Assembly: GCA_963763085.1 (NCBI GenBank)
Contig: CAVXNB010000004.1
Coordinates: forward strand, 1,054,001-1,118,000
Length of the DNA stretch: 64,000 bases
Source: CAVXNB01 sp963763085
GTDB taxonomy: Bacteria > Actinomycetota > Acidimicrobiia > Acidimicrobiales > Bog-793
Reading direction: 5' to 3'
Part shown: positions 8,913-19,815 of the stretch, one piece after another
Position numbering within the stretch: position 1 is the stretch's first letter
Layout: every line of letters starts with the position of its first letter
Made by a program: the position numbers and the translations under genes
Notes under the pieces: model-generated
What the model was told of the DNA's origin: nothing
Databases searched by the model: none
What the model saw: only the letters and a program-made list of their open reading frames with translations

Positions 8913-10240
8913 CCGACGAGGATCTCAAGGCGGAGACCTTCGAAGGATCGCAGGAGCTGCGCGAGCGCGACGAGACCGATCCGGAGGAGCTCTCGATCGA
9001 GGAGGGCGCGTTCCTCAGGATGCCCGAGGGCCCCGTGCTCGACCCCGGCGACGTCGACGTCGAGTTCGGCGACGACGAGACCATGATCATCAACATGGGC
9101 CCGCAGCACCCGTCCACCCACGGCGTGCTGCGCATCATGATGGAGCTCGAGGGCGAGACGGTGCTGCGGTCCAAGCCCGTCATCGGCTACCTGCACACCG
9201 GGATGGAGAAGACGGGCGAGGAGCTCACCTACGTCCAGGGCGCGACGAACGTCACGCGTATGGACTATCTGGCGCCACTGCACAACGAGCTCGTGTTCTC
9301 GCTGGCCGTCGAGTCGCTGCTCGGGATCGAGCTTCCGAGCAGGGCGACCTGGATCCGGATGCTCATGACCGAGCTCAACCGGATCTCCTCGCACGTCATG
9401 TGGATGGCCACGAACGGGATGGATCTCGCGTCGACGATCGATGATGATCTACGGCTTTCGCGAGCGGGAGATGATCCTGTCGTTCTTCGAGAAGACGACC
9501 GGCCTTCGCATGAACCACGACTACATCCGTCCCGGCGGTGTCGCGGCGGACCTCCCCGACGGGTGGGAGGACGACGTCATGTCGATCGTCGAGACGGTCC
9601 CGGGCCGCATCGACGAGTACGACGAGATGTTGACCGGTCAGCCGATCTTCAAGCGAGCGCGCGGAGGGTGTCGGCCTGATCTCGCCCGAGCTGGCCGTCG
9701 CCATGTCGGCCACCGGCCCGATCCTGCGCGCCTCCGGGGTGGCGTGGGACCTCCGTCGCGTCGATGCCCTACCTCGCCTACGACGAGGTCGACTTCGACG
9801 TCATCGTCGGCACGGTCGGGGACACCTTCGACCGCTACGCCGTGCGGCTCAACGAGATCCGCGAGTCCTGCAAGATCGTCCGCCAGTGCGTCGAGCGGAT
9901 GCCGCCAGGCGACTACCGGCTGCAGGACAAGAAGGTGACGCCGCCGCCACGTGCTCGAATCGACGAGTCGATGGAGGCCCTCATCCATCATTTCAAGATC
10001 TTCACGAGGGGCTTCGAGGTGCCGCCCGGGGAGGTCTACGAGGCGGTCGAGTCGCCTCGCGGCGAACTGGGCTGCTACCTGGTCTCCGACGGGACGAACA
10101 AGCCGTACCGGCTGCACATAAGGGCACCGTCCTTCGTGAACCTCCAGAGCCTGCCGCCACTCTTCCGCGGCGGGCTCATCGCGGACGCGATCGCAGTCAT
10201 CTCCTCGGTCGACCCGGTCATGGGCGAGGTCGACCGCTGA
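8909..10240 (+). CDS. nuoD: NADH-quinone oxidoreductase subunit D, three frame breaks
   Basis: 49-kDa-type subunit that forms the quinone-binding cavity with NuoB. A TTG start at 8909 overlaps the nuoC stop (TTGA). The N-terminus has a ~50-residue acidic extension before the conserved NMGPQHPSTHGVLR; GYLHTGMEKTGE follows. The frame steps +1 near 9438, near 9655 and near 9760, and each time the next frame continues the family sequence (MMIYGFREREMIL, GVGLISPELAVAMSATGP, PYLAYDEVDFDV). Dropping three bases gives 442 residues, a normal length. All three are probably sequence errors. Confidence 0.9.
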
Positions 10241-10800
10241 TGGCCCATTTCTCCCCGGAGCTCCGCACGAGAGCCCAAGCCCTCATCGCCTGCTATCCGC
10301 AACGGCGGTCGGCGCTCATCCCGCTGTGCCACCTGGCGCAGGGTCAGGACGGCTGGCTGACGCCCGAGGCGATGGACGACATCGCGTCGCTCGTGGGCTG
10401 CACGCCGGCCGAGGTCCGGGGCACCGCCACGTTCTACGACATGCTGCACACCGAGCCTGTGGGCCGGTACGTGGTCAACGTCTGCACGAACATCGCCTGC
10501 ATGCTCGCCGGCGCCTACCAGGTGCTCGAGCATGCCGAGGGCTCGCTCGGGATCTCGGTCGGCCAGACGACCGATGACGGCGAGTTCACGCTCGAGGAGG
10601 CCGAGTGCCTGGCGGGCTGCGACCTGGCGCCGTGCGTGCAGGTGAACCATCGTTTCTTCGGTCCTATCGACCCCGAGGGCTTCGACTGGCTCGCCGAGGA
10701 GCTTCGCTCGGGCCGCCTCGCCGACACGGTCCCGGCGCACGGGGTCCTGAGCCGCGTCGACCGGAGCGTGGGGCTGCCCGGGCGGGGGACGCGCAGATGA
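10240..10800 (+). CDS. nuoE: NADH-quinone oxidoreductase subunit E
   Basis: 24-kDa-type thioredoxin-fold subunit of the NADH-oxidising module, 186 residues. It binds the [2Fe-2S] cluster N1a with cysteines in CTNIACML and ECLAGCDLAPC. The first ~80 residues are the helical N-terminal domain. ATG at 10240 shares one base with the nuoD stop. The frame is intact. Confidence 0.93.
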   Translation: MAHFSPELRTRAQALIACYPQRRSALIPLCHLAQGQDGWLTPEAMDDIASLVGCTPAEVRGTATFYDMLHTEPVGRYVVNVCTNIACMLAGAYQVLEHAEGSLGISVGQTTDDGEFTLEEAECLAGCDLAPCVQVNHRFFGPIDPEGFDWLAEELRSGRLADTVPAHGVLSRVDRSVGLPGRGTRR

Positions 10801-12120
10801 TCACCCAGGCCCCCCGGATCGTGACTTCGCGGGTGGAGCTGGCCGACGGGTTCACGCTGGAGCGGTATCTGGCCACGGGCGGCTACGAAGGTCTCCGCAA
10901 GGCGCTGTCGATGGCGCCGGCGGACGTGGCGGCGGAGGTCAACAAGGCGAGCCTCCTGGGGCGCGGCGGCGCCGGCTTCCCGGCCGGCCGCAAGTGGTCG
11001 ATGCTGCGCCCGGCCCCGACCAAGTACCTCGTCGTGAACGGCGACGAGAGCGAGCCCGCCACGTTCAAGGACCACATGCTGATCGAGCGCGACCCGCACC
11101 AGATCATCGAGGGCACCGTGATCGCGGCCTACGCGACGGGAGCAGAGCAGGCATTCATCTACTGCCGAGGCGAATTCGCCCTCGGCCTCGAGCGCCTGCA
11201 GCGGGCGTGCAACGAGGCCTATGCCCACGGCGCTCTCGGCGCCGACATCCTCGGCACCGGTTACGCCCTCGACGTCGTGATCCATCCCGGCGCCGGCGCC
11301 TACATCTGCGGCGAGGAAACGGCGTTGCTCGAGAGCCTGGAGGGAAAACGCGGCTTTCCCCGGATCAAGCCCCCGTTCTTTCCCGCCGCCATCGGCCTGT
11401 ACGGCGAGCCCACGGTCGTCAACAACGTCGAAACCATGTCCAACCTGCCCTGGATCATCACCCACGGGGGCGATGCGTTCGCCGCCCTCGGGCGAGGGCT
11501 CGTCCGCCGGGACCCGCCTCTTCGCCCTGTCGGGGCGCGTCGAGCGGCCAGGGTGGTTCGAGATCGAGATGTCGAAGACGACGTTCCGGGACCTCATCTA
11601 CGACCCGAGTCTCGGCGGGGGGATCGTGGGTGGGAAGGCTCTGAAGGCCTTCATCCCGGGCGGCGTCTCGGCTCCGTGGTTCGGTCCGGACGAGCTCGAC
11701 CTCGGGCTGAACCAGGACGAGGTCGGCAAGGCCGGGTCGATGCTCGGCTCGGGCTCGGTCGTCGTGATGGACGAGGACAGCTGCGCGGTGCGGGCGGCCT
11801 GGCGGATCGCCCAGTTCTTCCACCGGGAATCGTGTGGCCAGTGCACGCCGTGCCGGGAGGGGAGCGGCTGGATCGAGAAGATCATGCGCCGCCTCGAGCA
11901 GGGGCTCGGTCGCGAAGAGGATCTCGACGTCGTGCTCGACGCCTGCGACAACATCTCTCCCGGCCTCGCCTGGCCGCCCAAGCAGACGACGATCTGCGTC
12001 CTCGGCCCGTCGATCCCCTCGGCGATCGTCTCGGCGGCGAAGATGTTCGGCGACGAGTTCCTCGTCCACGTGAAGGAAGGCGGATGTCCCTTCCCGCCGG
12101 ACGCGGTGCGCCGTGGCTGA
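10797..12120 (+). CDS. nuoF: NADH-quinone oxidoreductase subunit F, one frame break
   Basis: NADH- and FMN-binding subunit of complex I. GRGGAGFPAGRKWSML and GDESEPATFKDHML are the flavin and NADH motifs; CGQCTPCREGSGW with a later cysteine holds the N3 [4Fe-4S] cluster. The frame steps +1 near 11505: ALG ends one frame and EGSSAGTRLFALSG continues in the next. Repair gives 440 residues, the usual length. ATG at 10797 overlaps nuoE by 4 bp. Confidence 0.91.
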
Positions 12121-14876
12121 CGTCGTAGAGGCTCCGGCCGGGCTCTCCATCACCGTCGACGGGCGCGTGATCGCGGTCGAGAAGGGCGAGGTCATCATCG
12201 CGGCGGCGGAGCGGGCCGGCATCTTCATCCCGCGCTTCTGCTACCACCCGCGGATGACGCCGGTCGGCATGTGCCGGATGTGCCTCGTCGAGGTGTCGGG
12301 GCCGCGGGGTGTGAGTTTGCAACCGGCGTGTTTCGTCGAGGTGGCCGACGGACAGGAGGTCTTCACCGCCTCCGAGGCCGCGAAGAAGGCCCAGGAAGGC
12401 GTGATCGAGTTCCTGCTCCTCAACCACCCGCTCGACTGCCCCGTCTGCGACAAGGGCGGTGAGTGCCCTCTCCAGGACCAATCCGTGTCACACGGGCCCG
12501 GCGAGACTCGCTTCCTCGAAGAGAAACGGCACTGGGCCAAGCCCATCGAGATCTCCCCCCTCGTGCTCCTCGATCGGGAGCGGTGCATCCAGTGCGCGCG
12601 CTGCACACGGTTCGCCGACGAGGTCGCCGGCGAACCGCTCATCGACTTCGCGGAGCGGGGCGACCTGATCGAGGTCGCGATCTTCCCGGGCGACCCCTTC
12701 ACGTCCTACTTCGCCGGCAACACGGTGCAGATCTGTCCCGTCGGCGCCCTGACGGCGACGCCGTACCGGTTCAAGTCCCGTCCCTGGGACCTCGAGCAGG
12801 TCGAGACGACGTGCACGACGTGTGCCGTCGGCTGCCGCATGGTCGCCCAGTCGTCCGCCGGCGAGCTCGTCCGCTACCTCGGTGTCGACTCGGACCCGGT
12901 GAACCAGAGCTGGTTGTGCGACCGGGGTCGCTACGGCTTCGAGGCGGTCGAGGCGCCCAGGCGGCTCGGGCGGCCGCTCGTGCGCGGCGAGAACGGCCTC
13001 GAGCCGGCCACCTGGCACGAGGCGCTGGCCCCGGTAGTACAGGCGTTGCGCCAGGCGCTCGAGGGATCGGGCCCGGGAGCGGTCGGAGTCATAGGCGGCG
13101 CCAGGCTCGCGAACGAGGACGTCTACGCCTGGGTCCGGCTCGCCAAAGGAGTCATCGGGACTGACAACTTCGATGCCCAGCTCGGGGACGGCCTGCCGGC
13201 CGAGCTGGTCGCGAGCCTGCCGAGAGCCACCATCGACGACGCAATGGCGGCTCGGGCCGTGGTCGTCCTCTCCGGCGACCTCCGCGAGGAGCTGCCCGTG
13301 CTGTTCCTCAGGCTGCGCGACGCGGCGGCCAACGACGGTCTGCGGATCATCGACTGCGCGCCGGTCCCGACCGCGCTCAGCCCGGTGGCGACCTCCGTCC
13401 CGTACCGGCCCGGCGAGGCCGCCGAACTGGCGCGTGCGCTCGTCGCCGGCGGAGCAGACCGAGGTCGGAGATCTGACGGCGGGCGCGGACGGCGAGCCCG
13501 GCGCCGGCATCGTGGTCGTCCTCGGGCGCCCCTCGCTCGCCGAGTCCGCAGACGGGGTCGCCGCCGCCGCGGCGGTGTTCGCCGGGGCCTGGCCGGGCGC
13601 CCGTTTCCTGTCGGCGCTCCGGCGCGGCAACGTCCACGGTGCGATCGACCTCGGCGCTGCCCCCGGTCTTCTTCCCGGGCGGGTCGGGCTCGACGAGGGC
13701 CGAGCGTGGTTCGAGGATCAGTGGGGGTCGGTTCCGGCCGCCCGTGGGCTCGACACGGCCGGGATGCTCGAGGCCGCAGCCGCGGGTGAGCTCGAGACGC
13801 TCGTTCTCCTCGGCGCCGACCCGCTGTCCGACTTTCCGGACCGCGACCTTGCGACCCGTGCGCTCGAGCGGGTCAACTTCCTCGTGGCCGTCGACACGAC
13901 CGAGAGCGCGTCCTCGATGCTCGCGGACGTGGTGCTGCCGGCGGCGGGATTCGCAGAGCGCGACGGCACGACGACGAATATCGAAGGCCGCGTGTCGCGA
14001 CTCGCGGCGAAGGTCGTGCCGCCGGGTGTCGCCCGGGCGGACTGGGTGATCGCAACCGAGTTGGGGGAGCGACTGGGGGCGGAGCTCGGTTTCGAGTCCT
14101 TGGGCGGGATCTGGGCCGAGATCGAAAGGGTCTCGCCGGCGCATGCCGGTTGCACGGTCGCCGCCCTTGCGGCGCCTGCCGCAGCCGACGGCCTCGTCGT
14201 CCCGCTGCCGGCGGCGCCGGTGAAGCTCACGGAGCGGCCGCGAAAGCTGGATCCGATCGCGACCCCTGGTATCGAGTCGGTCGAGGAGCAGGGGGCACCG
14301 CTGACGACCGGAGCGGCGATGTCCGGAGGTGTCGAGGCCGACCCGTTCGAAGACGCCGACGGCGGGGAGCCGGCGGACGAGGCCGGCGTCTCCGAGGCCG
14401 GCGTCTCCGAGGCCGGCGCCTCCGAGGCCGGCGCCTCCGAAGCCGGCGCCGCCCATGCCGGCGCCGCCCGCAACGGCACCCGACCGCCGGCGCTGCTGCG
14501 CTTCGACGCCGCCGCCTGGACGGCCAAGGCGCCACCGCCGGTCGACAGGTACGCGTGGCGCCTGGTCGTGCGGCGCGGGCTGTACGACTTCGGGACGCTC
14601 GTCCAGACCGCCGATTCGCTGGCGCGCCTCGCGAGGCCCCAGCAGCTCCACCTGCGTGCCCAGGAGATGGAGAAGCTCGGGGTCGAGCCCGGCGGCGATG
14701 TACGGGTGCGGTCGCCCCGCGGCGAGCTCGTCGTCAGCGCCGTCGCCGATGCCGCCGTCCCGACCGGGGTGGCGCTCCTCCAGTTCAACGCCACCCCCAT
14801 TGAAGAGCCGAGCGCCTCGGTCCTCATCGACTCCTCCTCCAGGGCGGTCGAAGTACGCGTGGAAACGGTCAGCTGA
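12113..14876 (+). CDS. nuoG: NADH-quinone oxidoreductase subunit G, one frame break and repeat-containing linker
   Basis: 75-kDa-type iron-sulfur subunit, 920 residues after repair. The N-terminus carries the [2Fe-2S] site (CYHPRMTPVGMCRMC), then CPVCDKGGECPLQD and RCIQCARC for further clusters, and TTCTTCAVGC, the extra N7-type site. The rest is a molybdopterin-oxidoreductase-like domain. The frame steps +1 near 13453 (LVAG, then EQTEVGDLTAG). Near residue 760 there is a low-complexity linker made of SEAG-type repeats. A C-terminal domain (LYDFGTLVQTADSLARL onward) resembles the molydopterin-dinucleotide-binding fold. GTG at 12113 overlaps nuoF. Confidence 0.9.
14379..14468 (+). repeat. 15-bp tandem repeat within nuoG
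   Basis: Six consecutive 15-bp units start at 14379, 14394, 14409, 14424, 14439 and 14454. The consensus is GAGGCCGGCGCCTCC; the first two copies have GTC in place of GCC, and the last two diverge. They encode the EAG(V/A)S pentapeptide linker of NuoG. The length stays in frame, so copy-number change would only alter linker length. Confidence 0.85.
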
Positions 14877-16093
14877 TGCCCGATCCGCTCTTCTCTCAGG
14901 GCGTCGGCCTCGCCGTGCTGCTCATCGTCATCGTGAAAGTGGTGGTCGTCTTCGGGGTCCTGCTCGTCTCGGTCATGTTGATGATCTGGTTCGAGCGCAA
15001 GGTCATCTCCGACATGCAGAACCGGGTCGGTCCGAACCGGGCCGGCCCCTTCGGCATACTCCAGACCCTTGCCGACGGGATCAAGCTGTTCTTCAAGGAG
15101 GACATGCTGCCGGAGCGGGCCGACCGTTTCGTGTTCAAACTGGCGCCGTACCTGGCGCTCCTGCCGGCGCTGCTCATCTTCACGATCGTCCCCGTCGGCG
15201 GCGTCGTGACGATCGCCCATCACGTCGTGGAGCTGCAGGTGGCCGATCCGCCGATCGGCATCCTGCTCCTGCTGGCGCTGTCGTCGGTCTCGGTCTACGG
15301 GACGATGCTGGCCGGCTGGTCCTCGGGCTCCAAGTATCCGCTCCTCGGCTCGATCCGGGCGTCCGCCCAGATGATCTCGTACGAGGCGGCGATGGGACTG
15401 ACCATCGCAACGGTGATTCTCGTCACCCACTCGCTCTCGACCCGGGCGATCGTGCTCTCGCAGGCGACCAGCTTCTGGCATTGGAACATCTTCCGCCTCG
15501 GCATCCTGCCGTTCCCGCTGTTCTTCATCGCCGTGACCGCCGAGCTGAACCGCCCGCCGTTCGATCTGACCGAGGGCGAGCAGGAGCTCGTCGGCGGTTT
15601 CCACACCGAGTACACCTCGCTCGGCTTCGCCCTGTTCTTCCTGGCGGAGTTCATGAACACGATCACGATGTCGGCCATCATGGTGACGCTGTTCTTCGGT
15701 GGCCCGGACGGGCCCGGCTTCCACTTCCTGCGCTGGCTGTGGCCCATCTTGTGGTTCAGCGGCAAGACCGTCGTGTTCCTGTACGGCTACGTGTGGATCC
15801 GGGCGGCACTGCCACGGCTTCGCTACGACCAGCTCATGGACATCGGCTGGAAGGTGCTCATCCCGCTGTCGCTCGGATGGCTCCTCGTGGTAGCGGCGTT
15901 CCGCCAGGGAACGATCTGGGGAGTGGCGGTCTTCTGGGGGTGCGTTGCCGCCGGCGGCGGGCTCTGGCAGGCGCTCCGCGTCGCCCGGGCGCGCCGCGAG
16001 GAGCTTGCCGAGCAGGAGGCGTCCGGACGATATGGACAGCGGCCGGCCGACGCGCATCTGCGAGCCGTGCCGGAGCCGGACGGGGGCGGGTGA
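14876..16093 (+). CDS. nuoH: NADH-quinone oxidoreductase subunit H
   Basis: Membrane subunit at the junction of the two arms, 405 residues with about eight helices. WFERKVISDMQNRVGPNRAGP and the ADGIKLFFKED segment are family signatures, and ELNRPPFDLTEGEQELVGG forms the quinone-cavity loop. Frame intact. ATG overlaps the nuoG stop by one base. The C-terminus has a ~35-residue hydrophilic tail. Confidence 0.94.
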   Translation: MPDPLFSQGVGLAVLLIVIVKVVVVFGVLLVSVMLMIWFERKVISDMQNRVGPNRAGPFGILQTLADGIKLFFKEDMLPERADRFVFKLAPYLALLPALLIFTIVPVGGVVTIAHHVVELQVADPPIGILLLLALSSVSVYGTMLAGWSSGSKYPLLGSIRASAQMISYEAAMGLTIATVILVTHSLSTRAIVLSQATSFWHWNIFRLGILPFPLFFIAVTAELNRPPFDLTEGEQELVGGFHTEYTSLGFALFFLAEFMNTITMSAIMVTLFFGGPDGPGFHFLRWLWPILWFSGKTVVFLYGYVWIRAALPRLRYDQLMDIGWKVLIPLSLGWLLVVAAFRQGTIWGVAVFWGCVAAGGGLWQALRVARARREELAEQEASGRYGQRPADAHLRAVPEPDGGG

Positions 16094-16803
16094 TGGCGAA
16101 GAAACCACGCAAGAAGCGATCACTCGGGTTCTTCGGCGGTTTCGCCGTCACCTTGAAGCAGGTCGGCGAGCCCAGGGTGACGACGCCGTATCCGGACGAG
16201 AAGGTGCCCAAGCCGCCGAGGCTCCACGGTCGTCACGTGCTCAACCGCTACGAGGACGGGATGGAGAAGTGCATCGGCTGCGAGTTGTGCGCGGCCGTGT
16301 GCCCGGCGGACTGCATCTACGTGCGCGGGCTCGACAACCCACCCGACGCGCCGGTCTCCCCAGGCGAACGGTACGGGTTCGTCTACGAGATCAACTACCT
16401 GCGCTGCATCCACTGTGACCTGTGCGTCGAGGCCTGCCCGACCGAGGCCATCACCGAGTCGAAGATGTTCGAGTTCTCGTTCTCGAATCGCTCCGACGCC
16501 ATCTACACAAAACAAGAGCTCGTCGTCGACGACGAAGGCCGCCCCCGCCACCTCCCGTGGGAGGACTGGCGCCCGGGCGAGGACGACCACACGTCCGGCT
16601 GGATGCGGGCCACCTCGCCGTCGGGCGCGGCCGAGTACGAAGGCGAGGTGCAGTGGTCGGGCGAGCTCGGCTACGGCGTCCGGACGCCGGAGGGCGGCCA
16701 GAGCGGCCGGCGTGACGATGCCGCCACCGGCAACATCTCCATCCGCACTGTGGAGAGGGACAAGATCTCGCGTCGTTTCGGGGGCAAGGTGCACGGAACG
16801 TGA
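16093..16803 (+). CDS. nuoI: NADH-quinone oxidoreductase subunit I
   Basis: Ferredoxin-like subunit with two [4Fe-4S] clusters, ligated by CIGCELCAAVCP and CIHCDLCVEACP. At 236 residues it is longer than the usual ~160-180 because of a C-terminal extension rich in charged residues and tryptophan. The N-terminus MAKKPRKKR is strongly basic. ATG overlaps the nuoH stop; the stop overlaps the nuoJ GTG. Confidence 0.94.
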   Translation: MAKKPRKKRSLGFFGGFAVTLKQVGEPRVTTPYPDEKVPKPPRLHGRHVLNRYEDGMEKCIGCELCAAVCPADCIYVRGLDNPPDAPVSPGERYGFVYEINYLRCIHCDLCVEACPTEAITESKMFEFSFSNRSDAIYTKQELVVDDEGRPRHLPWEDWRPGEDDHTSGWMRATSPSGAAEYEGEVQWSGELGYGVRTPEGGQSGRRDDAATGNISIRTVERDKISRRFGGKVHGT

Positions 16804-17501
16804 CCTACGTCCTCGCCACCGCCACGATCCCCGACGCCATCACGTTCGCGATCGCGGCGATCATCTGCGTCGTCGGGGCGTTCGGGGTCGTCCTGGCGCG
16901 CAACCCCGTCCATTCGGCCCTCATGCTCGTGATGACGCTTTTCGGCATAGCGGTGCTCTTCGTCGAGGAGAACGCGCAGTTCCTGGCCGCGGTGCAGGTC
17001 ATCGTGTACGCGGGCGCGATCGTCGTCCTGTTCCTGTTCGTGATCATGCTTCTCGGCGTCGACCGTCGCGAGGCCCTCGAACGCGACCCGCTCCCCGGCC
17101 AGCGGCTGATCGCGATCGTCCTCGGGGTCCTCGCCCTCGTGGAGTTGCTCCTTCTCGCCCGCGGCAAGTGGCCTCACGGCCCGCGTACGGTGAGCGGTCC
17201 GCTCGGCAGCCCGGCCAACAACGTCAGGGTTCTCGGGCGCTCGGTGTTCACGACCTACCTGTTGGCGTTCGAAGTCACCTCCGCCCTGCTCGTCATCGCC
17301 GTCGTCGGTGCCGTCGTGCTCGCACGCCGGCCCCGCCGGGCCGCCGGTGAGGACGGGTCGCCGCTCGGCGGCCTCGTCGAGCCCGATGACGTGATCGCCG
17401 GCCCGGACGCGGGCGCCCCCGATGCCGGCGCCGCCGAGGATGACGCCGGCGACGGCCGGCGGCCGGCGATGCTGCCGGGGCCGGCGACGGGCCGGCGATG
17501 A
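16800..17501 (+). CDS. nuoJ: NADH-quinone oxidoreductase subunit J
   Basis: Membrane-arm subunit, 233 residues, five predicted helices. NPVHSALMLVMTLFGIAVLFV and the helix-3 segment AAVQVIVYAGAIVVLFLFVIML (here split by description) are the typical conserved stretches, the latter containing the pi-bulge helix important for coupling. The last ~50 residues are an Asp/Gly/Ala-rich cytoplasmic tail. GTG start overlaps nuoI. Confidence 0.92.
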   Translation: MTYVLATATIPDAITFAIAAIICVVGAFGVVLARNPVHSALMLVMTLFGIAVLFVEENAQFLAAVQVIVYAGAIVVLFLFVIMLLGVDRREALERDPLPGQRLIAIVLGVLALVELLLLARGKWPHGPRTVSGPLGSPANNVRVLGRSVFTTYLLAFEVTSALLVIAVVGAVVLARRPRRAAGEDGSPLGGLVEPDDVIAGPDAGAPDAGAAEDDAGDGRRPAMLPGPATGRR

Positions 17502-17569
17502 CGGCCGACGCGCTGAGCCGGCGAGGTGGCTGCGGGCGTCGAGGCTTCCGGGAGCCGGAGGACCGGACC

Positions 17570-17876
17570 ATGAGTGTCGGAACCTCTTGGTATCTGACCT
17601 TGGCGGCGGTCCTCTTCACGATCGGGGCGATCGGCCTGCTCGTTCGCCGAAACGTGCTCGTCATGTTCATGTGCGTCGAGCTGATGCTGAACGCAGCCAA
17701 CCTCACGTTCGTGACGTTCGCCCGAGGGCTGAACGACATCGCCGGCCAGATCGGCGGTCTTCTTCGTGCTCGTCGTGGCGGCCGCCGAAGTCGTCGTCGG
17801 CCTCGGGATCATCGTCTCGATCTTCCGCCGGCGTCCCGGGGCGACCGCCGACGACATCCACAGGCTGAAGGGCTGA
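17570..17876 (+). CDS. nuoK: NADH-quinone oxidoreductase subunit K, one frame break
   Basis: Small antiporter-like (MrpC-type) subunit with three helices. The ATG at 17570 is preceded by GGAG about nine bases upstream and gives MSVGTSWYLTLAAVLFTIG. LVMFMCVELMLNAANL carries the conserved helix-2 glutamate. The frame steps +1 near 17756 (GQI, then AVFFVLVVAAAEVVVGL with the second conserved Glu). Repair yields 101 residues, the expected length. Confidence 0.9.
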
Positions 17877-17884
17877 CCGCGCCG

Positions 17885-19815
17885 ATGCTCCGATCCGTCT
17901 TCCTCGTCCCGCTGTTGCCGCTCGCCGGCTTCTTGATCCTCGCTCGTGTTCGGCAGAAAGCTCGGCAATCCGCGTGCCGGCTGGCTGGCGACCCTGGCGG
18001 TGACGGCCTCTTTCGTCGTCTCGATCGTCGTCTTCGTCGGGCTGTTCCGGCTGCCCGCGGATAGCCGCTCCTACACCCAGACCTGGTTCACCTGGATCTC
18101 CGCCGGCCACCTGCACGTCGACATGGGCCTGCTCGTCGACCCGCTGTCGATGACGATGGCGACTTTCGTGACCGGGGTCAGCGCTCTGATCCACCTCTAT
18201 TCGATCGGCTACATGGAGCACGACGAGGACTTCTCGAAGTTCTTCCTCTACCTGAACCTGTTCGTGGCCTCCGATGCTGATGCTCGTGCTGGCGGACAAC
18301 TTCCTCGTTTCTGTTCCTCGGCTGGGAGGGCGTCGGGGTCTGCTCCTACTTCCTGATCGCGTTTCTGGTTCGAGCGCAACACGGCGGCGAGCGCGGCAAG
18401 AAGGCGATGATCTTCAACCGCATCGGCGACGCCGGCTTCCTCATCGCGCTCTTCTTGATCTTCGAGACGCACGGGCAGCCTCGAGTACCACGACCGTCTT
18501 CGCCAATCTCGGCCGTGTCGGTGAGCCGATCGCTCGTCGCGATCGGGCTGCTGCTGTTCCTCGGGCGCGGCCGGGAAGTCCGCTCAGATCCCCCTCTACC
18601 CCTGGCTCGCCGACGCGATGGAGGGCCCGACGCCGGTCTCGGCGCTGATCCACGCCGCGACGATGGTCACCGCCGGCGTCTACCTGATGTGCCGCATCAA
18701 CCCGATCCTGCACCTCGCGCCGGACGCCGCCCACGTCGTCGCGATGGGTCGGCGCGGCGACGGCCTTGCTCGGGGCGACCATCGCCTGCGCCCAGAACGA
18801 CATCAAGAAGGTCCTCGCCTACTCGACGATCTCCCAGCTCGGTTACATGTTCCTCGCCGCCGGCATCGGCGCCTACGACGCGGCCATCTTCCTCATGCTC
18901 ACCCACGCCTTCTACAAGGCACTGCTCTTCCTCGGCGCCGGGTCGGTCATCCACGCGATGAACGACGAGCAGGACATCAAGACGATGGGCGCGCTGCGCG
19001 CGGTACATGCCGATCACGGCGTGTGACGTTCCTCATCGGGTGGCTCGCGATCGGCGGCGTGCCGCCGTTCTCCGGCTTCTGGTCCAAGGGAGACGTGCTC
19101 CTCAACGCCTACGCCTTCAGCCCCGCCCTGTGGGCGATCGGCTGCGCTCACCGCCGTGCTGACCGCTTACTACATGGGCCGCGAGTACTTGCTCGTCTTC
19201 CGCGGCGAGCAGCGCTGGGTCGAGGCCAGGCCGGAGGGCGGCGCCGGCGCCGGCGCTGGCGCTGGCGCTGGCTACGACCCGCACGACCCACGCTGGGTGA
19301 TGTCCGTGCCCCTGGTCGTGCTCGGGACACTGTCGGCGCTCGGTGGACTCATCAACCTCCCGTTCCATCCCTACCTCGACTTCCTCGACCGGTGGCTCGA
19401 CCCCGTCGTTCGACTCGCGCCTGTTGCAGCACCGCTGGAGCATCGGCAGGTCTGTGGGGCTTCGCGGTCGTCGACGGCGTGCTCGCGGTGTTCGGCGTCG
19501 GGCTGGCGATCGCCTTGTGGCGGACACACCGCCGAGCGGCCGGCGCTCGAGCCGACCGTTCTGCGCCGCGCCTGGTACATCGACTGGGCGTACGACCGCT
19601 TCATCGCCCGGCCGTCGACCGAGGTCGCCGTCGAGACGTCGTCGGTCGTCGAGGCGAAGGTCATCGACGGCGCCGTGAACGGCGTCGCCGTGCTCGTGCG
19701 CGACTCCGGCAGGCAGCTCCGCAAAGTTCAGACCGGCTATGTGCGCAACTACGCGCTCGGTCTGGTCGCCGGCCTCGTGCTCATCCTCGCCTACGTCCTC
19801 ACGAGGGCGACGTGA
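17885..19815 (+). CDS. nuoL: NADH-quinone oxidoreductase subunit L, about 16 frame breaks
   Basis: Distal antiporter-like proton-pumping subunit. Reading across frames gives a coherent NuoL: ADNFLxLFLGWEGVGVCSYFLI, KKAMIFNRIGD, PLYPWLADAMEGPTPVSALIHAATMVTAGVY, AYSTISQLGYMF, HAFYKALLFLGAG and the C-terminal helix segment. I count 15 one-base gains (near 17950, 18273, 18308, 18364, 18474, 18499, 18531, 18577, 18747, 19003, 19022, 19147, 19407, 19452, 19533) and one loss near 18393. The net +14 agrees with the 1931-base span and yields 638 residues, a normal size. Taken literally the gene would be broken, but the even conservation suggests local sequence error. Confidence 0.82.

Noticed and set aside
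13718..16123. Very long open frame on the minus strand opposite nuoG-nuoH
   Set aside because: In GC-rich DNA antisense frames stay open by chance. The predicted protein is Arg/Pro/Ser/Asp-rich with no domain, while the plus strand carries conserved complex I genes.
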